Assembly: GCA_965247065.1 (NCBI GenBank)
Contig: CBDFGN010000006.1
Coordinates: 3,782,001-3,846,000, forward strand
Length of the DNA stretch: 64,000 nt
Source of the DNA: CBDFGN01 sp965247065
GTDB lineage: Bacteria; Bacteroidota; Bacteroidia; Cytophagales; Cyclobacteriaceae
Reading direction: 5' to 3'
Position numbers and translations under genes: made by a program. Of the stretch, positions 9,291 to 18,220 are shown piece by piece (the stretch's first letter is position 1; every line of letters begins with the position of its first letter). The notes beneath the pieces are model-generated. The model was not told the origin of the DNA, made no database searches, and saw only the letters and a program-made list of their open reading frames with translations.

Positions 9291-9597
9291 TCTGATTTCG
9301 CGGATTTTTGACGGTTCTAACCTTCAAGAAAATGGATTTTAAATGATCATGCAAATATTTTCGCAGCCCTTTTCAAAAGAGCTGGACCGTAGACGGTGGA
9401 CATAAAGACGGTAGACGGTAAGATGCGGGTCCCTCCCTCTGCTTGCAACATGACTTTTCTTAGCACTCTGTGGTTAATTCAATCTTATACGAGATGTGAT
9501 GGGGAGGTAACTGCAGAGTCCCTTCGGTCTGGCAACCGAAATAATCCTAAACGGGTAACAGTTTCTCTTCAGAACCTATTAATGTATATTAGAGAAT

Positions 9598-9867
9598 ATG
9601 TCCATGCGCGACCGACTCATAGAACTGCTGAGCGAAGAGATCCGGGAAACCAAGAACCTAACCCGAGCTGTCGTGAAAGAAATAACTGAAATCAGGAAGG
9701 AAACTGCTGAAATGAAAAAGGCGAATGTTATCGCCCAGCAAAAAGCAGATGCCGCTCAGAAGAGTGCAAATGCGGCCCAGCAAAAGGTTGATGCAGCGTG
9801 GGAGTTGGTTGTTATCACCAGGGAGGACATGGGGCGACCAATTTGGAGGAAGTGGATGGGAACCTAA
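9598..9867 (+). CDS. Small coiled-coil protein, hypothetical
   Basis: An 89-codon ORF opening MSMRDRLIELLSEEIRE and continuing as a charged, alanine- and glutamine-rich helix with a repeating QQKADAAQKSANAAQQK pattern, which predicts a coiled coil. It has no signal peptide or membrane span and I recognise no family. Support is the biased amphipathic composition, the AT-rich stretch just upstream (AATGTATATTAGAGAATA, a possible promoter) and the lack of any competing gene. It could still be chance. Confidence 0.45.
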   Translation: MSMRDRLIELLSEEIRETKNLTRAVVKEITEIRKETAEMKKANVIAQQKADAAQKSANAAQQKVDAAWELVVITREDMGRPIWRKWMGT

Positions 9868-10643
9868 GGGCGGCATTGTTACCGGCCGAGGTTCCTAACA
9901 CACCTTGTGGGACGGAGTGGGATTGCCTTAATATCGAATTTCGAACATTGATCAGGGAAGGTTGAAGTTGGTTGGCAACGGCCGTCCCGAGGCCTCTTAC
10001 GGCCTGCTCGACCTTGCAACATCCTCCTCAAATTCCACTATGGAGAGGCATCGTGACTAGCGCCCATATTACATTCTTCGGGCCTATATCAATCCTTTAA
10101 CCTCACGTTGTATTGCTTTGGACCGGGTTTGTAGCCTTTGTGGGCTGGATCTGAAGCCTAAAAAGACGGGCCTTTTGTTCCCCCTTTGATAAAGGGGGAA
10201 TTCCAGCACTTAAGCTCCTCTTTTCACATAGGGGATCCTGGTTGTTCTGTGGTGGACTCAAACCCCCATTGGCTCCCGGGTCGGAAGGATCAGCAGACTT
10301 TAGAAGAGGTTGATAGCTTATCCAGAACCTCCCTTCATGTTCCCCTTCTACAAATGAGGATTGTGCAGGCATTACAAAGTCCCGCTTATCAAAGGGGGAT
10401 TAGGGGGTTGTCGTAAAATTGGGAAACACAATCTCGTCCAATGCGGAATTTGTCAGGTCGTTTCCTTGGTTATGGACCGTTTTGACAATGCCAATACATC
10501 GCCTCCGGGAGAACATGAGTGGATTACTCAATGTCAAGTTCAACTTTTTTGCCAGTATAGTTTACCTCTTTGATTATTCGGAATCAATTAGAACCATCCT
10601 TCAACTGCCCCCTCCGGGCTGTCCAGCGACCCGACACAAAACC
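9868..10643. other. Intergenic region without a supported gene
   Basis: This 776-bp stretch has short ORFs on both strands but none with recognisable protein character. Its middle (10180-10410) carries a repeat-like segment described separately. The rest looks like decayed non-coding DNA. Confidence 0.6.
10180..10410. repeat. Degenerate dispersed repeat with perfect hairpin
   Basis: CCCCCTTT (10180-10187), a 3-base loop and AAAGGGGG (10191-10198) make a perfect 8-bp hairpin. About 190 bp later a related segment (10378-10409) reads CTTATCAAAGGGGGATT followed by AGGGGG. C-rich/G-rich segments of this type, framing short spacers, recur as dispersed intergenic repeats in many bacterial genomes. 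The copy here looks decayed and contains no gene. Confidence 0.5.
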
Positions 10644-11930
10644 TCAGCATATTGCCTTGGCAGCTGCGGCAAAAGCAGCAATGGTGCTCTCCACATCCTC
10701 GGCCGTATGCATGATGGAAACGTAAAATTTTGAGTCAGGGCGAAAGATGCCACGGTTTAGCAATTCCCGGTTGAAGTGTTTAACCAGTAACTTGTTGTTT
10801 GACAGTGTGTCACGATAGGAACTGATCGGTCGGTCGGTAAAGAACAGATCAAAGACCGGGGGTTCTCCGATGACCTGCACTGGGATTCCGGTGTCATCAA
10901 ATGCGGTCCGGAGCCCGTTCATTAGTTGTTCTCCGGTTTCAAATAGCCGCTCGTAGGTACCAGGTTGACGCACAATTTCAAGCGAAGCCAGGCCAGCGGC
11001 AGCGGCGATGGGATTACCGCTTAAGGTACCAATTTGGGGGAGATACCTACCCGATTCACGCGCTTTTGGGTCGAAACCGTCCATCAGGGCTTTGCGCCCA
11101 GTAACAGCAGCTATGGGAAAGCCTCCACCAATAACCTTGCCGACAGCACAGAGATCAGGCACCACACCGTAATATTCCTGCGCTCCGCCATAGGCCAGGC
11201 GAAAGCCGGTGACGATCTCGTCGAAAATCAGTGGAACCCCGAACCTTGCTGTGATCTCGCGTAAGGTCTCCAGAAAGCCGGGGATTGGCTTGATCACTCG
11301 TTGAAGTGGTTCGATGATTACACCGCCGAGTTCGTGGTGGTGGCCTTCGATGATGGCTGTCATCTTGTCAATGTCATTGAAGGGCGCTACCAGCACTTGG
11401 CTAGCAATGCAACCTGGCAATCCTGCTGAATCGGGCTCAGCGGCTGGCAACTCAGCGGTACCGCTGGCGAAAGCGCTCATCAGGGCATAGTCGTTCATGC
11501 CGTGAAAGCCGCCCTCAAACTTCAGGATCTTGTCTCGCCCACGGGCCGCCCGGGCCACCCGCATGGCATACAGGGTCGCTTCAGTGCCAGTACATGTAAA
11601 ACGGATCTGCTCGGCGCAGGGAAGAGCATCTACGATCTGCTGTCCTAATGCGATGGCCAGCTCATGCGTGGCGAAAAAGGTGGTCCCCTTTCCAATTTGG
11701 TCTCGGACCGCTTTTAGTACCTGCGGGTGAGCATGCCCACAAAGCATAGGTCCCGATCCCAGCAAGTAATCGATGTACTCATTGCCGCTCACGTCCCAAA
11801 CTTTGCTCTTTGCCCCATGGCTCAGGATCGTGTCGTCGTAAACGTTACCTACACTGCCACCGGGAAGTACCTGGTGTGCCTGTGCGATAAGGGCATTATG
11901 TGCTTCGCTGAAAGACCTGTTGGTTGTCAT
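10644..11930 (-). CDS. Class III aminotransferase (glutamate-1-semialdehyde aminomutase-like)
   Basis: A 428-residue PLP-dependent fold-type I enzyme. Signature parts are CTGTEATLYAMRVARA for cofactor phosphate binding, KFEGGFHGMND, IFDEIVTGFR with the PLP-ring Asp, and AVGKVIGGGFP with the Schiff-base Lys. It resembles glutamate-1-semialdehyde 2,1-aminomutase in layout, but such stand-alone relatives (aspartate aminotransferase family) often act on other amino ketones, so HemL is not claimed. The gene is visibly richer in G+C than the GH32 gene upstream, with phrases reminiscent of proteobacterial homologues; possible transfer. It lies 64 bp downstream of the GH32 gene on the same strand and may be co-transcribed by chance only. 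Confidence 0.86.
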   Translation of the reverse strand: MTTNRSFSEAHNALIAQAHQVLPGGSVGNVYDDTILSHGAKSKVWDVSGNEYIDYLLGSGPMLCGHAHPQVLKAVRDQIGKGTTFFATHELAIALGQQIVDALPCAEQIRFTCTGTEATLYAMRVARAARGRDKILKFEGGFHGMNDYALMSAFASGTAELPAAEPDSAGLPGCIASQVLVAPFNDIDKMTAIIEGHHHELGGVIIEPLQRVIKPIPGFLETLREITARFGVPLIFDEIVTGFRLAYGGAQEYYGVVPDLCAVGKVIGGGFPIAAVTGRKALMDGFDPKARESGRYLPQIGTLSGNPIAAAAGLASLEIVRQPGTYERLFETGEQLMNGLRTAFDDTGIPVQVIGEPPVFDLFFTDRPISSYRDTLSNNKLLVKHFNRELLNRGIFRPDSKFYVSIMHTAEDVESTIAAFAAAAKAIC

Positions 11931-11994
11931 GGTTGCTTTCCTCCAATACCGGATTTGACATTTTTTGGAATGGGCCCTAAGGACCCATAATTCT

Positions 11995-14220
11995 TCAGAC
12001 TCCCCATACAGATCTCATCTCGTGCAGTTTCAGTGACCTAATTTTCACCGATCCCCCGTTGACAAACACAGTGATATCATGATTATTTTGGTCAAAGACC
12101 CGAAAAGAACTGATATAAAACCATCCGTCATTCACAATGGCCTCGATCGAGGTAGCATCCAAAAACAAGCGTACCTTAAGGATTCCAACTTCAGGTGAAA
12201 CCGTTACTTCTTTTCCGTCACAATTCAAGGTGTTCGTGCTTGTAGTATAGGTGACGGTTCTTCCTCGTAGGCGAAAGCCAAATTCTTCTGCATCCTGGAC
12301 CTCAAATTCAGCTTCTATTTCGTAATAATCGCCGCTGGTGCCGGCCAGAGGATTGTCCCCGGGTTTTACGGTAAGGTCCTCCCAGGATCTTGTTTCCGAT
12401 CGAAGGCTTTTTAATTCCTCAACCGGGTTGATGAACATCCTGACTCCCTCGGAGCTGTTGCGTAGGGTAAGTTCCAGGGGGAGCGACATCTGCTGATTAA
12501 ACGGCATGCCTACATGCCCGGCGTTATATCCGGGCAGGTGCTCCCGCAGCCATCCAATGTTTATCCGGCGGCCATCGGGCGCGTCACTGAAGGATTGGCC
12601 AGCATAGGTATCTCCGAAATAACTGGTCATGCTTTCAGTGTCAGGCATGAATTCTTTTCCGTCAAAACTACCGAGCCGATAATTCCCATTCCCCGTCCAG
12701 ATGACCCACTTCTTGCTGGACTCATCCCCACCAACCGGCAATTCAAACATATCGGGGCATTCATGTCCGGCGGCCTGATACCTTCCCGTCTCGCTCCACT
12801 CTCTCAGATTCTTCGAGGTATAAAGGACATACTGCCCATCATTTGTGTTATCGTAAACACTCATGACCCAATGTTTTGCAGGTTCATGCCAGAATACTTT
12901 TGGATCCCTGTTATTTCGATACATGAAGGGTAATATGGGATTGCCTTGATATTTGGTCCAGGTGCGACCACGATCGGTGCTATAACTTAGACATTGACTG
13001 GATCCTTGGGTAATACCCGTGCTATGGTGCTTATTGGCCGTGTAAACCAGTATCATGGTCTCATCATCACCCTTTTTGAATCCACCCGTATTGCCGAAGT
13101 CAACAGCGCCCGAACCTGAAAAAATCACACCTTCTTTACCCGGTGGGATGGCCGTGGGTAATTCTTCCCAGTGTACAAGATCGGTGCTGACCGCATGGCC
13201 CCATGAGACATTCCACCAAAACCAATTATATGGATTGTGTTGATAGAACATATGCCATTCTCCATCATAATATGTCATTCCATTGGCATCATTGAGCCAG
13301 CCTCTTTTGCTGCTGAAATGGTATTGTGGTCGAAGCGCTTCCTGATAAACATTGTCCATTCCAGGGACGCTGTCAGACAGGGTGACATTTTGGAATGGCT
13401 CCATATGATCTTTGTACAATAAGGCCTCCAACGTCAATTTCTTTCCCTGGTAGTTGGACAAATCCGTAAAAACCCAAAAATCAGGATTGTCGGCTAATTC
13501 AACATCCATGAAAGTTGAAAGCTGGTCTTCTATGTCCAGAAAGAAGCGACTTGACGGGGTCTTCTTCATGGGGAGCCTCTCTACCGGCCAGATCAGGTAT
13601 CTCCTGTCTACAGTAAATACTTTCTCAAGCTTTGAGATTACTGGTGTATCACTGAAGATGATGTGATCAATACTAATATGAGCCATCGGAAACCCCGGAT
13701 CCTGTTTCATCAAATCACCAATTTCAATAATTGCTTTTCTTTCCCGCAAATCAGAAACATCCCAGGTATGCCAGGTCAGATGGGTGCTACCCCTTCCGGT
13801 CGCTTTCCTCACAATCTCATCATCAACTACCAGGCTGATATAAGTTTCCTCCGGATGGTTCCCGCCACCGATCATGAAAGAAATATACTTCCTGGTAATA
13901 GCAAAAGATGGTGACCTGAGCGTCCCAGTCACATTATCACCAGAAATTTGTCCTGAGGGATGTAATGATTCTTCGTCACCATAAGTATAGCTTGTCAAGA
14001 ACTGATTCCCCCTATTTCCGATATCCCATCTCCTTTTCTCTTTGAACTCTTCATCTTCCCGATGCGGTCCGGTTTCAAATGCATCACCGGTTGATGTCCA
14101 TGATCCAAAATCGGATCCTTCAAAATCTTCGAAGATTTCGTCTGGTTGAGTATCGGGTTGGGGTTGGCAGCTTAGGGCTGCAAGAAGAATTAAGGAAATG
14201 AAATGATAATAGGGTTTCAT
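11995..14220 (-). CDS. GH32 fructan hydrolase (levanase/inulinase type), lipoprotein
   Basis: A 741-residue lipoprotein (signal ending LAALSC). Residues about 30-200 form an extra N-terminal beta-sandwich-like region (FEDFEGSDFGSW), then the GH32 five-blade propeller begins near 295. Catalytic residues are visible: nucleophile Asp311 in WLNDANG, stabilising Asp in NNRDPKVF (about 439), and acid/base Glu487 in ECPDMF. A C-terminal GH32 beta-sandwich (about 600-741) follows. The family hydrolyses beta-fructosides such as levan, inulin or sucrose; exported anchoring suggests action on polymer at the cell surface. All catalytic motifs are intact, unlike the shorter paralogues downstream of the IS element. 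The closest sugar-using genes are the fructokinase and FGGY kinase at 46-49 kb. Confidence 0.94.
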   Translation of the reverse strand: MKPYYHFISLILLAALSCQPQPDTQPDEIFEDFEGSDFGSWTSTGDAFETGPHREDEEFKEKRRWDIGNRGNQFLTSYTYGDEESLHPSGQISGDNVTGTLRSPSFAITRKYISFMIGGGNHPEETYISLVVDDEIVRKATGRGSTHLTWHTWDVSDLRERKAIIEIGDLMKQDPGFPMAHISIDHIIFSDTPVISKLEKVFTVDRRYLIWPVERLPMKKTPSSRFFLDIEDQLSTFMDVELADNPDFWVFTDLSNYQGKKLTLEALLYKDHMEPFQNVTLSDSVPGMDNVYQEALRPQYHFSSKRGWLNDANGMTYYDGEWHMFYQHNPYNWFWWNVSWGHAVSTDLVHWEELPTAIPPGKEGVIFSGSGAVDFGNTGGFKKGDDETMILVYTANKHHSTGITQGSSQCLSYSTDRGRTWTKYQGNPILPFMYRNNRDPKVFWHEPAKHWVMSVYDNTNDGQYVLYTSKNLREWSETGRYQAAGHECPDMFELPVGGDESSKKWVIWTGNGNYRLGSFDGKEFMPDTESMTSYFGDTYAGQSFSDAPDGRRINIGWLREHLPGYNAGHVGMPFNQQMSLPLELTLRNSSEGVRMFINPVEELKSLRSETRSWEDLTVKPGDNPLAGTSGDYYEIEAEFEVQDAEEFGFRLRGRTVTYTTSTNTLNCDGKEVTVSPEVGILKVRLFLDATSIEAIVNDGWFYISSFRVFDQNNHDITVFVNGGSVKIRSLKLHEMRSVWGV

Positions 14221-14778
14221 ATTGATCTAAATTTAGGAGGAACTACGCTCTGCGACGTGCAATCAACCTGGAAGGAAGTTGGCTTGACTACCTACATCCT
14301 CCGGCAGGGAGAAGATCGGTTTTGTCGAATATGATTGTAGATGGCGATTGTGATTGTGGATTGTGATATGTCTGGTACATCATTCATCTCTTTTTTGTCT
14401 TCATTCCTAGTTTGAGTTCCATGATTCACATGCTTTTACGAAAATGGAAATTAATTCATTATTTTCCTTTAGTAAAGGAAGCATATGCTCAGCGTCCACA
14501 TATTTCTTCTTTTCAATTATTCTCAGTGTCACGCTGGATTCTCGGAGCTCTTTCAATATTATTTTGTCTTTGTGTAGTAAATCCTTATCAGATTCGGCGG
14601 CACAGGCCTCACCATAGGTCAGAGCTCAAATATCATCTAATCAATCCCCTTTCTGAGGCTCAGGGCTTTACCCACCCAATCATTAAGAATGAATCTCCGA
14701 TTCATCTGCGTGAGACTCTGGGTCCATGTGAAGGGCCATCGAGTTGAAAGTTGAAGATTGAAAGTGGAGAATTGTACG
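14221..14778. other. Intergenic region upstream of GH32 and left of IS element
   Basis: 558 bp with no supported gene. It should contain the promoter of the 741-residue GH32 gene near 14221-14300. The right part is low-complexity (GTTGAAAGTTGAAGATTG at 14743 on), like other spacers in the window, and abuts the left inverted repeat of the IS3 element. Confidence 0.6.
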
Positions 14779-14819
14779 TCCCTGATATAGGTTGACCACT
14801 TTTTAAACGATCGACTTAT

Positions 14820-15218
14820 ATGAAAGCAACCCAAAAAGCCATTCGAAAGAAGCGAGTATTCAGTGATGAATTGAAGCGGGCCATTGTTACGGAATTTGAA
14901 AGTGGAAAGTACAGTGTCCCTCAACTGGAGAAACTTCATGGGATCAACAACGCGAACATTTACCGTTGGATCTACAAATTCTCTACCTTTAACGAGAGAG
15001 GCTATCGAATTCTGGAGATGAAAAAAAGCACTACATCAAAGGTTAACGATTTAGAAAAACGGATTAAGGAGTTGGAACGTGTGGTAGGTCAAAAACAGAT
15101 CAAGATTGATTATTACGAAAAGATGATCGATCTGGCCAAGGAGGAATTGGATATCGATCTGAAAAAAAACTTCGACACCCCACAATCAACTGGTTCCGGA
15201 AAAACCAAAGGAAAGTAA
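14820..15218 (+). CDS. IS3-family transposase OrfA
   Basis: A 132-residue protein with an N-terminal helix-turn-helix (RVFSDELKRAIVTEFESG to NANIYRWIYKF) that recognises the IS ends, followed by a leucine-zipper-like coiled coil (NDLEKRIKELERVVGQ) used for multimerisation. This is the standard OrfA plan. It ends 8 bp before the ATG of orfB, which lies in the -1 frame. A slippery run near codon 115 probably directs frameshifting to give the OrfAB transposase. Confidence 0.93.
   Translation: MKATQKAIRKKRVFSDELKRAIVTEFESGKYSVPQLEKLHGINNANIYRWIYKFSTFNERGYRILEMKKSTTSKVNDLEKRIKELERVVGQKQIKIDYYEKMIDLAKEELDIDLKKNFDTPQSTGSGKTKGK
15162..15170 (+). promoter_or_regulatory. Probable -1 ribosomal frameshift site (A8C) in orfA
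   Basis: Eight A residues then C. In the orfA frame the bases 15164-15170 read A AAA AAC, a classical slippery heptamer. From here the -1 frame is open through to the orfB ATG at 15227 (passing TINWFRKNQRKVNFS), so a slip would fuse OrfA and OrfB. This matches the known IS3 strategy. Confidence 0.7.
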
Positions 15219-15226
15219 ATTTCTCG

Positions 15227-16078
15227 ATGAATCAGCTCTATCGTGCCATAGGAATCAGCAAACAGGCAATACATCAGTATGCAACCAGGCAAGCTGTCTT
15301 TGATCAAAAGGTAGAACAGCTGGTCCTGGAAGCTGATGGGATACGCCAGGAACATCCTGGTTGTGGGGTGGAAAAAATGTACCGGACCTTAAAACCCGGA
15401 TTTATCGGCAGAGATCGCTTTGTAGACCTTTTAATGAGTCTTGGTTACCGTTTGAGAAGAGCCAAGAACTATAAACGAACTACCCGGGCTTCGAAGCTTT
15501 ATTATCCAAACCTGATCAAAGGATTTGAACTAACGTCTCCTTCAACGGTCTGGCAATCAGACATCACCTTCATAGAAGTGGGAAACCGGTTTTATTACGG
15601 GGTCTTTATTCTGGATGTCTATACCCGAAAAATAGTAGGCTACCAGGTATCGGATCATATGCGGGCTACAGCGAACGTAAAGGCATTGCTCATTGCCTTG
15701 AAAGATCATCCCCCTCCCCGGATCCATCATTCCGACAGAGGAGGTCAATACATCTACGAAGAATATGTAGACCTACTAAAATCCAACCGATGTGATATCA
15801 GCATGGGGCTAACCGCTCAGGATAATGCGTATGCAGAGCGCTTTCACAGGACCTTGAAAGAAGAATATTTGCATTACTGGAAGCCGACCAATTTCTATCA
15901 ACTGAAAAGGTATGTCAAAAGAGCGGTTGACCATTATAATCAAAAAAGAACCCATGAAAACTTAAACGATGTTTCACCCATGGATTTTGAAAAGGACTGG
16001 TCCTTGTTGCCAATTAACCGAAGACCTTCATTGTCCATATTTAATGATGAATTATTAACCAAAAGTGGTCAACACTAA
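15227..16078 (+). CDS. IS3-family transposase OrfB (DDE integrase)
   Basis: A 283-residue protein with an HTH_21-type region (QEHPGCGVEKMYRTL) and an rve integrase core. The DDE residues are in WQSDITFIEV, HHSDRGGQY and NAYAERFHRTLKEE, with the last two spaced about 35 residues apart as expected for IS3. The protein looks full length and intact. The final 108 codons are duplicated immediately downstream. Confidence 0.95.
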   Translation: MNQLYRAIGISKQAIHQYATRQAVFDQKVEQLVLEADGIRQEHPGCGVEKMYRTLKPGFIGRDRFVDLLMSLGYRLRRAKNYKRTTRASKLYYPNLIKGFELTSPSTVWQSDITFIEVGNRFYYGVFILDVYTRKIVGYQVSDHMRATANVKALLIALKDHPPPRIHHSDRGGQYIYEEYVDLLKSNRCDISMGLTAQDNAYAERFHRTLKEEYLHYWKPTNFYQLKRYVKRAVDHYNQKRTHENLNDVSPMDFEKDWSLLPINRRPSLSIFNDELLTKSGQH

Positions 16079-16437
16079 TCAGGGATCTTCACAATACATC
16101 TACGAAGAATATGTAGACCTACTAAAATCCAACCGATGTGATATCAGCATGGGGCTAACCGCTCAGGATAATGCGTATGCAGAGCGCTTTCACAGGACCT
16201 TGAAAGAAGAATATTTGCATTACTGGAAGCCGACCAATTTCTATCAACTGAAAAGGTATGTCAAAAGAGCGGTTGACCATTATAATCAAAAAAGAACCCA
16301 TGAAAACTTAAACGATGTTTCACCCATGGATTTTGAAAAGGACTGGTCCTTGTTGCCAATTAACCGAAGACCTTCATTGTCCATATTTAATGATGAATTA
16401 TTAACCAAAAGTGGTCAACACTAATCAGGGATCTTCA
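15746..16437 (+). repeat. 346-bp tandem direct duplication of the IS right end
   Basis: Bases 15746-16091 are repeated as 16092-16437, and the deduced protein of the two units is the same. The unit holds the last third of orfB, the right terminal repeat and six flanking bases (TCTTCA), so the duplication arose after insertion. The second copy opens a 119-codon frame (from 16065) that is only the orfB tail with a chance start; it has the final DDE Glu but lacks the other two catalytic Asp. Confidence 0.93.
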
Positions 16438-16483
16438 ATTGGAAAGATACCCATTGTAATGGTCCACTTTGGGTTCTCCAACC

Positions 16484-17998
16484 TCACCAAACGGACTTCA
16501 TCTCCCAGGCAGTCAACGATTTCAATGTAACACTCCCTCCTTCCGCAAACACTGAAACACCCAGATCATTTTCTCCCGCATAATTAACCCGGGTTACACT
16601 TGTCATGCCATCGTTGATAAAAACTTCGAGCACTGACTTATCATGGAAAATATGCAGTTTGAGTAATTTGGAATTGGGGTCCAGGGCCAGAGGAACATCA
16701 GTCCCGGCTACATTTAAATTTCCATTTTCGTACCGGATTTCAATAGCAGACATACCATCATCGCTTTGGCGAATTTTCAAACCGAAGGCCTCAGCATCTC
16801 CTCTAGTAAATTCAGCAATGATCTCCAAGGCATCGCCAATCACCTCCTGGATGCGTTTCGTTTGGTTGGCGATGATCATACTATCAGTCCTATACTCCCG
16901 GCCTCGGAGTTGTGCTAATTCAGGGATTGGGGTTTGTAAGAGATTCTCATCCGTATCCAGGGTTAAAATGCGCGGCAAGGACATGCAGCCTTTCCAGCCA
17001 CGGCCGTCTTGGAAGCCACTGACCCAGCCCAACAGCACCGAGCGTCCCTTTGCATCTGTGAACACATTTGTTCCGTACAGGCCACGATTATAGGGCCTGG
17101 ACTGATTGATCTCGGAACCAGGGCCGTAATCCAACACGCGTACTTCAGCGGTTTCCGGATCCAGAGCGATCTGATCGACGTCAAAGCGCCCGATTCGGTA
17201 GCTGATGGGTAATGTCGAAAGGATCAAGACGTGCTTGTTATCAAGTGGGAAGAGGTTTGGACATTCACCTGGAATACTGTCCAGGCGGCCGACAGCTTTC
17301 CATTCCAGCAAGTTGGGATTCTGGGCTTCGACCACCATTCCTTCGCTTTCTTTGAATACAGCGAAACTTCTACCCTCAGCCTGAAAGACGAACATGTCAG
17401 CCCACAAACGGTGGATATCTTCAGGAACGCCACTCTTGCCCGGAGCCAGTCCTATATCGACTCTACCCCACCCAATCAGGTCCTCGTCGACTGGTAATGC
17501 AGCCCACTGCTCCCGCGATCTGGGGTCCTTTTCATTGTGAAATCCAACAGGCGTCATGGCAAAGAATAAAATGGGGTTGCCCGCTGGGTCGAATGAAGCA
17601 CTCCCCGAGCCATCCAATACACTTCCGTTCTTCTCGTCGGGCAGGAGGGCCGGAGGTAAAAACTCCCAATTCACCAGATCCTCGCTGCGCGCATGCCCCC
17701 AACCTACGTTCTTACCAGGTTTTATGGCAAAGGGATTGAATTGAAAAAAGATGTGGTGCCAACCCTTGTAGTAAAAAGCACCGCAGACATCGTTCATCCA
17801 TTGCGCTGGCGGGCGGAAATGATAGATTGGACGGTGAGGGTCTTTTTCTGCCAGCGGAACCGCTGCTTCAATTGCCGCCATGGCTTGGGCCAGCTTTTCT
17901 GGGGAAACATCTGCAACTGGATTCTGGACTTTAGACTGGGGTTGGCAGCCGATAAGGATTAAGGCCATTAAGCTGGCAACCGAATAACGGATGTTCAT
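16484..17998 (-). CDS. GH32-family lipoprotein, divergent paralogue 1
   Basis: A 504-residue lipoprotein (LILIGC). A linker rich in acidic residues (about 25-52) precedes a GH32 propeller: nucleophile Asp70 in WMND, WGHARSEDLVNWEF, and the acid/base region ECPNLF (Glu245). The usual RDP stabiliser motif is replaced by HRLWADMFVF (199-201), and NPNG after the nucleophile is VCGA. The C-terminal beta-sandwich ends KSVLEVFINDG. It therefore belongs to GH32 but may cleave a different fructoside from the 741-residue enzyme. The IS3 element lies only about 50 bp beyond its 3' end. It shares about 60% identity by eye with the next gene upstream. Confidence 0.9.
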   Translation of the reverse strand: MNIRYSVASLMALILIGCQPQSKVQNPVADVSPEKLAQAMAAIEAAVPLAEKDPHRPIYHFRPPAQWMNDVCGAFYYKGWHHIFFQFNPFAIKPGKNVGWGHARSEDLVNWEFLPPALLPDEKNGSVLDGSGSASFDPAGNPILFFAMTPVGFHNEKDPRSREQWAALPVDEDLIGWGRVDIGLAPGKSGVPEDIHRLWADMFVFQAEGRSFAVFKESEGMVVEAQNPNLLEWKAVGRLDSIPGECPNLFPLDNKHVLILSTLPISYRIGRFDVDQIALDPETAEVRVLDYGPGSEINQSRPYNRGLYGTNVFTDAKGRSVLLGWVSGFQDGRGWKGCMSLPRILTLDTDENLLQTPIPELAQLRGREYRTDSMIIANQTKRIQEVIGDALEIIAEFTRGDAEAFGLKIRQSDDGMSAIEIRYENGNLNVAGTDVPLALDPNSKLLKLHIFHDKSVLEVFINDGMTSVTRVNYAGENDLGVSVFAEGGSVTLKSLTAWEMKSVW

Positions 17999-18220
17999 GC
18001 GAAGATTATCCTGGTAATCACCAAAATTACATAAATCCCAAATTGCGAACCCAAAAATCCAGGCAAATCCAAAACAAACCTTAAAAACAAGACTTAACTT
18101 CCTCCACGAGCCGGAATAAACTAAAGGATCATCCCGGATTTGTTTTGATGTTTTGAATTTGATACTTTGGAATCGCCTAGGATTTGGAGTTTTCGGTTTG
18201 GAGTTTTCTCTACATTAACC

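Larger units (their letters stand above)
14779..16431 (+). mobile_element. IS3-family insertion sequence with duplicated right end
   Basis: Left terminal repeat 14779-14803 (TCCCTGATATAGGTTGACC then ACTTTT) matches the reverse complement of the right end at 21 of 25 positions. The right end occurs twice, at 16061-16085 and 16407-16431, because of a 346-bp tandem duplication. The element carries orfA and orfB in IS3 arrangement. The first right end gives a normal length of about 1.31 kb. No target duplication is visible: ACG precedes the left end and TCT follows either right end. It sits between GH32 genes. Confidence 0.92.

Noticed and set aside
10644..11930. Calling this gene hemL
   Set aside because: The fold matches, but stand-alone class III relatives with the same layout act on other substrates; no heme genes are adjacent.
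14412..14747. 111-codon plus-strand ORF left of the IS element
   Set aside because: No recognisable motif, and the last part is made of low-complexity spacer DNA.
16065..16424. 119-codon ORF after orfB
   Set aside because: It is the duplicated tail of the IS3 orfB with a chance start codon, lacking two of three catalytic acids.
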